11,569 nucleotides of DNA from AC-32 sp045806105 (lineage in GTDB: Bacteria > Actinomycetota > Thermoleophilia > Gaiellales > Gaiellaceae). Below the pieces are notes generated by a model. The model did not search any database. It was not told the DNA's origin and was given only the letters and a program-made list of their open reading frames with translations. How positions within the stretch are numbered: the stretch's first letter is position 1; each line of letters opens with the position of its first letter. The translations under genes were made by a program, and so were the position numbers. Of this stretch, positions 6,602 to 11,569 are shown piece by piece. The stretch is from positions 1 through 11,569 of the forward strand of contig JBJMJY010000088.1 in NCBI GenBank assembly GCA_045806105.1, in the 5' to 3' direction.

Positions 6602-7945
6602 GTGCAGGGCGAGGGGAAGCCGAGGATCGGGATCTTCGGGGCCGGCTGGGTCGGCCTCGTCACGGGCGCCTGCTTCGCGGAGCTGGGGCACGAGGTGGTC
6701 GTTCGCGACGTGCTCGAGGAGCGGATCGCAGCGCTTCAGGCCGGTCGCGTGCCGCTGCACGAGCCCGGGCTCGCCGAGCTGCTCGAGCGCAACCGCGAGC
6801 GCCTGACGTTCACGCTCGAGGTCGAGGACGTCGTCTCGGCGCCGATCATGTTCGTCTGCGTCGGCACCCCGCCGACGTACTCGGGCGACGCCGACCTCTC
6901 GGCGGTCTGGACGGTCGTCGAGCAGCTGCCGGCACTGGAAGAGCGCGCGATCCTCGTCATGAAAAGCACGGTTCCGGTCGGGACCGGCGGCAAGGTGCGC
7001 GCCGCCCTCGATGCGCGCGGGCTCACGCACGTCGGCTACGTCTCGAATCCCGAATTCCTGGCCGAAGGAAACGCCGTCCACGATTTCATGCATCCCGACC
7101 GCGTGGTCGTTGGGGCCTTCGCGGAGGCCCATGCCGCTACGGTCGCCGGGCTCTACGACGCACTCGATGCGGCGGTGATCCGCGCCGACGTCGCCTCGGC
7201 CGAGATGATCAAGCTCGCCGCGAATGCGTTCCTGATGACGCGAATCAGCTTCATCAACGAGATCGCGAACGTCTGCGAGGCGACCGGCGCCGACGTCGTC
7301 AAGGTCGCCGAGGGCGTCGGGCGTGACCACCGGCTCGGGCCACACTTCCTGCGCGCCGGGATCGGTTGGGGCGGCTCCTGCTTCCCGAAAGACGGGGTCG
7401 CGCTGAAGCAGCTCGCCGCGAACTCGGGCTACAACTTCCAGCTCCTGAACGCGGTCATCGAGGTGAACGAGCTGCAGAAGCGCCGCGTCGTTGGGAAGCT
7501 GCAGAAGCACCTCGGCCGGCTGCGCGGCAAGACGGTGGCGTTGCTTGGGCTGGCGTTCAAGCCGAACACGGACGACCTACGCGAGGCCCCGTCGCTCGTG
7601 CTCGCCTCACGGCTGCTCGCCGAGGGCGCCGAGGTGCGCGCTTGGGATCCCGTTGCGGATGCGAGCGCGCTGCTGCAGGGGGTGAGCTTCTGCGGCAGTG
7701 TGATGGACGCGGTCATCGGCGCCGACGCGGCCGTGATCGTGACGGAGTGGGACGAGCTGCGGACGCTCGCCTCCGAGGAGATTCGCCGCGCGATGCGCCG
7801 GCCGCTGATCGTGGACGGCCGCAACCTGCTCGATCCCGAGCAGGCGCGCTCGGCAGGCTTTACGTACGAGGGGGTCGGCCGGGCCGTTTCACCGCTCGCG
7901 GACCTCCCGGAGATCGAAGAGCGCGAGCCCGAGCTCGAGCTGTAG
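6602..7945 (+). CDS. ugd: UDP-glucose 6-dehydrogenase
   Basis: The enzyme oxidises UDP-glucose twice with NAD+ to UDP-glucuronate, a precursor of acidic surface polysaccharides. It has 447 residues, a typical length. The N-terminal Rossmann fold has GAGWVG at 13-18. It continues with VCVGTPPTYSGDADLS, STVPVGTGGK and NPEFLAEGNAVHDFMHPDRVV. The central dimer helix reads EMIKLAANAFLMTRISFINE, and the catalytic cysteine Cys260 lies in GGSCFPKD. The C-terminal UDP-binding domain includes LGLAFKPNTDDLREAP. A related GDP-mannose or UDP-N-acetyl-sugar dehydrogenase is possible, but the motif wording fits UDP-glucose best. The GTG start is set by the motif beginning at residue 9 and by the upstream -10 box. 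The next gene starts within its stop codon (TAGTG). Confidence 0.93.
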   Translation: MQGEGKPRIGIFGAGWVGLVTGACFAELGHEVVVRDVLEERIAALQAGRVPLHEPGLAELLERNRERLTFTLEVEDVVSAPIMFVCVGTPPTYSGDADLSAVWTVVEQLPALEERAILVMKSTVPVGTGGKVRAALDARGLTHVGYVSNPEFLAEGNAVHDFMHPDRVVVGAFAEAHAATVAGLYDALDAAVIRADVASAEMIKLAANAFLMTRISFINEIANVCEATGADVVKVAEGVGRDHRLGPHFLRAGIGWGGSCFPKDGVALKQLAANSGYNFQLLNAVIEVNELQKRRVVGKLQKHLGRLRGKTVALLGLAFKPNTDDLREAPSLVLASRLLAEGAEVRAWDPVADASALLQGVSFCGSVMDAVIGADAAVIVTEWDELRTLASEEIRRAMRRPLIVDGRNLLDPEQARSAGFTYEGVGRAVSPLADLPEIEEREPELEL

Positions 7946-8646
7946 TGGAGGGCGTCATCCTGGCGGGCGGGAAGGCCGAGCGCCTCGGCGACGCCGCGGC
8001 CGGCCGGCCAAAGGCACTGGTGGAGCTCGGCGGCCGGCCGCTGGCCGCGTACCAGGTAGAGCAGCTCTCGGCCGCCGGCGTGGAACGCGTCTTCGTCAGC
8101 TGCGCCGCGGGCCAGGAAGAGCGCTTCGAGGCCGCCCTCGGCGGGACCGGGCCTGAGATCGTCGCGGTTCCCGAGCCCGAGCCGCTCGGCCGCGGCGGGG
8201 GGATTCGCCACGCGGCGTCGCAGCGGCGCGAGGAGGGCGACCTCTACGCGCTCAACGGCGACGAGCTCGTCGACCTCGACCTGACGCAGCTCCTGACCCT
8301 GCACCGGGAGACGGCCGCGGCCGCGACGATCACCGTCGTTCCCCTGCGATCGCCGTTCGGCGTCGTCGACGTGGACGGCACGCGTGTGACCGGCTTCCGC
8401 GAGGCGCCGCGGCTGGGCCAGTGGGTGAGCTGCGGCATCTACGTGCTCGGCGAGGACGCGCTCGCGCGCTTCCCGGAACGCGGCGATCACGAGACGACAG
8501 CGTTCCCGGAGCTCGCCGCCAAGGGGCGCCTCCACGCGCTGCGGCACGAGGGCGTCTGGCTGACGGTGAACACGCCGAAGGACCTCCGCGTGGCGAGCGA
8601 GTACCTCGCGCAGCATCCGGGGTGGCCGCGGGACTCGCGTGCGTGA
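7945..8646 (+). CDS. Sugar-1-phosphate nucleotidyltransferase (GT-A fold)
   Basis: This family joins an NTP and a sugar 1-phosphate into a nucleotide sugar plus pyrophosphate. The product has 233 residues. It opens with VEGVILAGGKAERL and GRPKAL, the nucleotide-binding signature with GG at 8-9 and Lys23. The stretch EPLGRGGGIRHA is the base- and sugar-recognition loop, and NGD at 104-106 holds the metal-binding Asp106. The closing motif reads WLTVNTPKDL (205-214), where relatives usually have an Asp at the position of Thr207. It is close to the mannose-1-phosphate guanylyltransferase and heptose-1-phosphate types, but substrate cannot be read from sequence. The GTG start shares one base with the ugd TAG stop and has no good ribosome binding site, so translation is probably coupled. 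The open frame extends upstream inside ugd, but homology begins here. Confidence 0.85.
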   Translation: MEGVILAGGKAERLGDAAAGRPKALVELGGRPLAAYQVEQLSAAGVERVFVSCAAGQEERFEAALGGTGPEIVAVPEPEPLGRGGGIRHAASQRREEGDLYALNGDELVDLDLTQLLTLHRETAAAATITVVPLRSPFGVVDVDGTRVTGFREAPRLGQWVSCGIYVLGEDALARFPERGDHETTAFPELAAKGRLHALRHEGVWLTVNTPKDLRVASEYLAQHPGWPRDSRA

Positions 8647-8654
8647 CCGCACGA

Positions 8655-8663
8655 TGGTAGGTT
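8655..8663 (+). promoter_or_regulatory. Extended -10 promoter for the cupin gene
   Basis: TGGTAGGTT contains TG-n-TAGGTT, an extended -10 form that can act with a weak -35. It ends ten bases before the ATG at 8674, giving a very short leader or none. A short perfect hairpin (8638-8643 with 8648-8653) lies just upstream. Confidence 0.45.
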
Positions 8664-8673
8664 CGCGCCCCTC

Positions 8674-9096
8674 ATGGAGGGGCGCGACCACTTGACCTCC
8701 CCGAACCTCGGCGGGCTCGACCGGTTCGCAGCCGAGCTCGAGAGGGTGGAGAAACCCTGGGGCCACGAGCTGATCTGGGCGAAAACCGACCGCTATGCAG
8801 GGAAGATCCTGTTCGTCAAGGCGGGCGAGTCGATCAGCCTCCAGTTCCACAACGTCAAGGACGAGGCGTGGTACGTGCTCTCTGGCCGTGCGGAGCTCGA
8901 GCTCGGCGCGCCGGGCGAGCGCGTCCTCAACAGCGAGATCGTCGCGGCGGGGGCGGCGTTTCACTTCAGCCCGGGCACGGTGCACCGGCTGACCGCTGTC
9001 GACGACACGACGATCCTCGAGGTCTCGACGCCGCAGCTCGACGACGTCGTGCGGCTCGAGGACCGTTACGGGCGCGAGGGCACGAGCGAGCCCTGA
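8674..9096 (+). CDS. Cupin protein of the mannose-6-phosphate isomerase type
   Basis: The product is a 140-residue single-domain cupin resembling the C-terminal isomerase half of bifunctional ManC/WbpW-type enzymes. Visible elements are VEKPWGHELIWAKTDRYAGKIL, then SLQFHNVKDEAWYVLSG with likely metal ligands His59 and Glu64, and SPGTVHRLTA with His104. One histidine of the usual HxH cluster is replaced (Val61), as in several small members. The likely reaction is fructose-6-phosphate to mannose-6-phosphate. With the nucleotidyltransferase just upstream this would lead to GDP-mannose if a phosphomannomutase is encoded elsewhere. A role as a non-catalytic sugar-binding cupin cannot be excluded. 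A TTG at 8692, nine bases after AGGGG, is an alternative start that would remove six residues. Confidence 0.75.
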   Translation: MEGRDHLTSPNLGGLDRFAAELERVEKPWGHELIWAKTDRYAGKILFVKAGESISLQFHNVKDEAWYVLSGRAELELGAPGERVLNSEIVAAGAAFHFSPGTVHRLTAVDDTTILEVSTPQLDDVVRLEDRYGREGTSEP

Positions 9097-9109
9097 CACA
9101 TCCGTGTTA
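9094..9109 (+). promoter_or_regulatory. Imperfect palindrome at the merR promoter, candidate operator
   Basis: TGACAC, the spacer ATCC and GTGTTA form a 6-plus-6 inverted repeat with one G-T pairing. It overlaps the cupin stop codon and runs into the -10 box of the MerR gene. A regulator dimer bound here would cover the promoter, so self-regulation is plausible. It is a single occurrence in this window. Confidence 0.4.
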
Positions 9110-9113
9110 AGGT
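9105..9113 (+). promoter_or_regulatory. Extended -10 box of a leaderless promoter for the merR-ahcY pair
   Basis: TGTTAAGGT contains TG-n-TAAGGT and ends exactly seven bases before the GTG at 9121. The transcript would start at the start codon. The spacing is identical to that of the ugd and mtnA promoters. Confidence 0.55.
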
Positions 9114-9120
9114 TGCGCCC

Positions 9121-9444
9121 GTGCAGTCTGCAACGGTTGGACATGCGGCAGAACACACGGGATGGTCGCCGCGGATGCTGCGGTACATCGAGCGACTGGG
9201 GCTCGTCGTCCCGCGGCGCACCGGCTCCGGCTACCGCGCCTATGGGCTGCTCGAGCTGAACCAGCTGCGGTCGCTGCAGGAGCTGCGGCGGCGCTTCCGC
9301 GTGGAGCTGCGCGAGCTCGCGTTTGCCGCGCGGCTGCGACGCGAGCCGGAGCTGCGGGCCGCGGTGGACTCGTGGCTCGCGGGCGCGGAGTTGAGCGCGC
9401 TCGATTGGGAGCAGCGCAAGCACGAGCGGCTGCTGGCCGCCTGA
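9121..9444 (+). CDS. Small MerR-type transcriptional regulator
   Basis: The product has 107 residues. The N-terminal winged helix-turn-helix is clear: helix-turn-helix at about 5-24 (TVGHAAEHTGWSPRMLRYIE), then GLV and the wing RRTGSGYRAY at 32-41, then the second helical pair LELNQLRSLQELRRRF. The remaining 50 or so residues are helical and charged, and could form a short coiled-coil dimer arm. There is no cysteine, so metal sensing of the classical MerR kind is unlikely. There is no separate ligand-binding domain. Its stop is 20 bases before ahcY and both appear to share one promoter, so I infer a role in control of SAH or methionine metabolism, including its own operon. The GTG start is supported by the -10 box seven bases upstream. 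Confidence 0.8.
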   Translation: MQSATVGHAAEHTGWSPRMLRYIERLGLVVPRRTGSGYRAYGLLELNQLRSLQELRRRFRVELRELAFAARLRREPELRAAVDSWLAGAELSALDWEQRKHERLLAA

Positions 9445-9453
9445 ATCTAGAGC

Positions 9454-9460
9454 GAAGGAG
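9454..9460 (+). promoter_or_regulatory. Ribosome binding site for ahcY
   Basis: GAAGGAG lies four bases before the ATG at 9465. It fixes that start although the frame is open far upstream through the MerR gene. Confidence 0.75.
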
Positions 9461-9464
9461 CGAG

Positions 9465-10733
9465 ATGGCTACGACGAGGCGACACGACGTGAAGGACCTG
9501 GCGCTTTCGGCCGACGGGCTGAGCCGGATCGAGTGGGCCGACCGGCAGATGCCGGTGCTGGCTGCGATCCGCGAGCGCTTCGAGCAGGAGCAGCCGCTCG
9601 CCGGCTACCGCGTGGCGGCGTGCCTCCACGTCACCAGCGAGACCGCGAACCTGATGCGCACGCTCAAGGACGGCGGCGCCGACGTCGTCCTCTGCGCCTC
9701 GAATCCGCTCTCGACGCAGGACGATGTCGCGGCGGCGCTCGTCGAGGAGTTCGACATCTCGGTCTTCGCGATCAAGGGCGAGGACAACGACACCTACTAC
9801 CAGCACATCGAGGCCGCGGTCGACCACAAGCCGCAGCTGACGATGGATGACGGCGCCGACGTGATCGGCGTCCTCCACTCGCACCGCCGCGAGCAACTCG
9901 GCGACATCCTCGGCGGCACGGAGGAGACGACGACCGGCGTCATCCGGCTGAAGGCGCTGGAGCGCGACGGCGCGCTCGGCTTCCCGGTGATCGCGGTCAA
10001 CGACGCACTGACGAAGCACATGTTCGACAACCGCTACGGCACCGGCCAGTCGACGATCGACGGGATCGTGCGCGCGACGAACATCCTGCTCGCGGGGCGG
10101 ACGTTCGTCATCGCCGGCTACGGCTGGTGCGGCCGCGGCGTCGCGATGCGGGCGAAGGGCATGGGGGCGCACGTGGTCGTGACCGAGGTCGACCCGCTGC
10201 GCGCGCTGGAGGCCGTGATGGACGGCTTCCAGGTGCTGCCGATGGCGCAGGCGGCGCAGGTCGGGGACATCTTCGTCACCGCCACCGGCGACAAGTCGGT
10301 GATCACGCGCGACCACATCCTCGCGATGAAGGAGGGCGCGATCCTCGCGAACACCGGCCACTTCAACGTCGAGATCGAGATCCCGGCGCTGCGGGCGCTC
10401 GCGACCGAGACGCGAACGCTGCGGCAGTTCGTCGACGAGTTCACGCTCGAGGACGGGCGGCGCGTGTACCTGATCGCCGACGGACGGCTGGTGAACCTCT
10501 CCGCCGCCGAGGGCCACCCCGCGCAGGTGATGGACATGTCGTTCGCGAACCAGGCGCTGTCGGCGGAGTTCGTGGTCTCGAACGCCGCGAGCCTCGAGAA
10601 GAAGGTCTACCCGGTGCCGGAGGAGATCGACCACGAGATCGCACGCCTGAAGCTCGAGACGATGGGCGTCAGGATCGACCGGCTCACGGAGGAGCAGGCC
10701 AAGTACCTCGCCTCCTGGGATGAAGGGACGTAG
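9465..10733 (+). CDS. ahcY: S-adenosylhomocysteine hydrolase, short form
   Basis: The enzyme reversibly splits S-adenosylhomocysteine into homocysteine and adenosine with bound NAD+, relieving inhibition of methyltransferases. It has 422 residues, the short archaeal/Thermotoga-like size rather than the roughly 490-residue bacterial form. Substrate-site motifs are HVTSETANL, DDGAD at 128-132, EETTTG at 153-158 and NDALTKHMFDNRYGTGQS with Lys184 and Asp188. These match the human catalytic Lys186 and Asp190. The NAD loop is GYGWCGRG at 218-225 instead of the usual GYGDVGKG. The C-terminus ends AKYLASWDEGT and lacks the Lys and Tyr residues that reach into the partner NAD site in long forms. Some short relatives, reported in Methanocaldococcus, act on S-inosylhomocysteine, so substrate is not fully certain. 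It follows merR by 20 bases. Confidence 0.93.
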   Translation: MATTRRHDVKDLALSADGLSRIEWADRQMPVLAAIRERFEQEQPLAGYRVAACLHVTSETANLMRTLKDGGADVVLCASNPLSTQDDVAAALVEEFDISVFAIKGEDNDTYYQHIEAAVDHKPQLTMDDGADVIGVLHSHRREQLGDILGGTEETTTGVIRLKALERDGALGFPVIAVNDALTKHMFDNRYGTGQSTIDGIVRATNILLAGRTFVIAGYGWCGRGVAMRAKGMGAHVVVTEVDPLRALEAVMDGFQVLPMAQAAQVGDIFVTATGDKSVITRDHILAMKEGAILANTGHFNVEIEIPALRALATETRTLRQFVDEFTLEDGRRVYLIADGRLVNLSAAEGHPAQVMDMSFANQALSAEFVVSNAASLEKKVYPVPEEIDHEIARLKLETMGVRIDRLTEEQAKYLASWDEGT

Positions 10734-10772
10734 GCCGGCCGAGAACGGCATAGGCGCCGCGCCGGCGCAGGC

Positions 10773-10778
10773 TAGAGT
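10773..10778 (+). promoter_or_regulatory. -10 box of a leaderless mtnA promoter
   Basis: TAGAGT lies in the 52-base gap after ahcY and ends exactly seven bases before the GTG at 10786. There is no ribosome binding site before the GTG. No clear -35 box is visible. Confidence 0.5.
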
Positions 10779-10785
10779 CAGCGCG

Positions 10786-11569
10786 GTGCTGGAGCCGGAG
10801 AGGATCATCCGCCTCGAGGACGACCGCGTCGTCCTGCTCGACCAGCGACGCCTTCCGGACGAGGAGGTCGAGCTTGCCTGTCGCTCTTCGGCGGATGTAG
10901 CCGAGGCGATCCGGACGCTCGCCGTCCGCGGGGCGCCCGCGATCGGGATCGCCGCGGCGTACGGCTACGCGCTCGCCGCGGCACGTGGGGAGGACCTGGA
11001 CGCGGCGGCAGCGGTGCTCGGAGCGGCGCGGCCGACGGCGGTGAACCTCGAATGGGCGCTGAGGCAGGTGCGGACTGCGCGCGATCCTGCCGCGCGCGCC
11101 CGGGAACTGCATGCGGAGGAGGTCGAGCGCTGCCGGCGGATGAGCGAGCACGCTGCAGGCCTAGTCGGCGAGGGCTCGCGCGCGCTCACGCACTGCAACA
11201 GCGGCGCGCTCGCGACCGGCGGCGTGGGGACCGCGCTCGGCGCGCTGCGCGAGGCGTGGGCGCGCGGCCTGCTCCGCCACGTGTTCGTCGACGAGACGCG
11301 GCCGCTGCTCCAGGGCGCCCGGCTGACCGCGTGGGAGCTCGAGGGAGACGCCATCCCGCACACGGTGATCGCCGACTCCGCGGCCGGCCTGCTGCTCGCT
11401 GCGGGCGAGGTCGACTGCGTGTTCGTCGGTGCCGACCGGATCGCGGCGAACGGGGACACGGCGAACAAGATCGGCACGTACGGGCTCGCAGTTTCGGCCG
11501 CTCACCACGGGATCCCGTTCTACGTCGTCGCACCGACCTCGACGATCGACCCGGAGACGGCAGCCGGGG
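10786..11569 (+). CDS. mtnA: S-methyl-5-thioribose-1-phosphate isomerase, 3' end beyond window
   Basis: MtnA converts methylthioribose 1-phosphate to methylthioribulose 1-phosphate in the methionine salvage pathway, which recycles methylthioadenosine. The first 261 codons are present, and the frame is still open at the window edge. Motifs in order are VRGAPAIGIAAAYG (Val47 on), THCNSGALATGGVGTALG with catalytic-type Cys137, VDETRPLLQGARLTAWEL, DSAAG, VGADRIAANGDTANKIGTYG with Asp217, and APTSTID. Cys and Asp at these places match the Cys160/Asp240 pair described for the Bacillus enzyme. Relatives include ribose-1,5-bisphosphate isomerase and eIF2B-like proteins, and some MtnA proteins also process 5-deoxyribose 1-phosphate. 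The motif wording is MtnA-like. The GTG start rests on the -10 box and on the homology start. Placement after ahcY joins two homocysteine/methionine recycling steps. Confidence 0.92.
   Translation, partial: MLEPERIIRLEDDRVVLLDQRRLPDEEVELACRSSADVAEAIRTLAVRGAPAIGIAAAYGYALAAARGEDLDAAAAVLGAARPTAVNLEWALRQVRTARDPAARARELHAEEVERCRRMSEHAAGLVGEGSRALTHCNSGALATGGVGTALGALREAWARGLLRHVFVDETRPLLQGARLTAWELEGDAIPHTVIADSAAGLLLAAGEVDCVFVGADRIAANGDTANKIGTYGLAVSAAHHGIPFYVVAPTSTIDPETAAG

Noticed and set aside
7366..7944. Upstream extension of the nucleotidyltransferase by 193 residues
   Set aside because: It is an out-of-frame reading of ugd; the family begins at the VILAGG motif right after the GTG at 7945.
9093..9098. 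CTGACA as a -35 box for the merR promoter
   Set aside because: It is only nine bases from the -10 box, too short a spacer; the extended TG-n motif is a better explanation.
7429..9423. Very long open frame on the - strand (664 codons) opposite ugd, the nucleotidyltransferase and the cupin gene
   Set aside because: It spans three well-recognised + strand genes, has no recognisable domain and is Arg/Ala/Leu-rich in the way of GC-rich antisense frames.
9162..9464. Upstream extension of ahcY by 101 residues
   Set aside because: The added residues are an Ala/Arg-rich out-of-frame reading of the MerR gene; GAAGGAG and the ATG at 9465 give the expected start.
10733..10768. GGCCGGCC palindrome and a GCGCCG/CGGCGC six-pair hairpin after ahcY as a terminator
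   Set aside because: Such short GC-only repeats are expected by chance at this base composition; there is no T-tract and the stem is weak.
9447..10808. Long open frame on the - strand (453 codons) opposite ahcY
   Set aside because: It mirrors the ahcY codon pattern (rare stops in a GC-rich antisense frame) and its translation is low-complexity with no family motif.
1..11569. CRISPR array, tRNA, insertion sequence or prophage element
   Set aside because: No regularly spaced repeats, cloverleaf-like sequences, transposase motifs or terminal repeats were seen on reading both strands by eye.

Overview
The window reads as a chromosomal segment of a high-GC actinobacterium. The strongest pointers are an atpG-atpD-atpC order, GTG/TTG starts, promoters of the form TANNNT placed seven bases before a GTG start (the leaderless style common in Actinobacteria), and a two-gene, archaeal-looking methionine synthase. 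I infer a deep lineage such as Thermoleophilia (Gaiellales or Solirubrobacterales), but no rRNA or tRNA is present to settle this. All real genes lie on the + strand and are tightly packed. No intergenic gap reaches 100 bases, and I see no mobile element, CRISPR array or RNA gene.

Region 1 (1-2404) is the end of the F1Fo ATP synthase operon: the C-terminal part of gamma, complete beta with an unusual acidic tail, and complete epsilon. A strong hairpin at 2408-2436 follows. Region 2 (2477-4548) is a tandem pair overlapping by four bases. Together they form a split cobalamin-independent methionine synthase: a cysteine-free barrel protein, then a barrel protein with the His-x-Cys and Pro-Asp-Cys zinc motifs. 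Region 3 (4636-9096) is a cell-surface polysaccharide block: a LytR-CpsA-Psr (LCP) ligase with LytR_C and an extra C-terminal domain, a UDP-glucose 6-dehydrogenase, a sugar-1-phosphate nucleotidyltransferase, and a cupin of the mannose-6-phosphate isomerase type. Region 4 (9121-11569) returns to the methyl cycle: a small MerR-type regulator, a short-form S-adenosylhomocysteine hydrolase, and a truncated methylthioribose-1-phosphate isomerase (MtnA).

Functionally, the methionine synthase pair, AhcY and MtnA cover homocysteine methylation, SAH removal and methylthioadenosine salvage, and the MerR protein is a candidate regulator of that set. The block between them would supply nucleotide sugars and attach finished glycopolymers to peptidoglycan.

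The points most worth following up are the split methionine synthase with its apparently altered zinc site, the repeated leaderless promoter layout, the extra domain on the LCP protein, and the MerR-AhcY pair. I do not see a wholly new multi-gene system of the defence or mobile-element kind.
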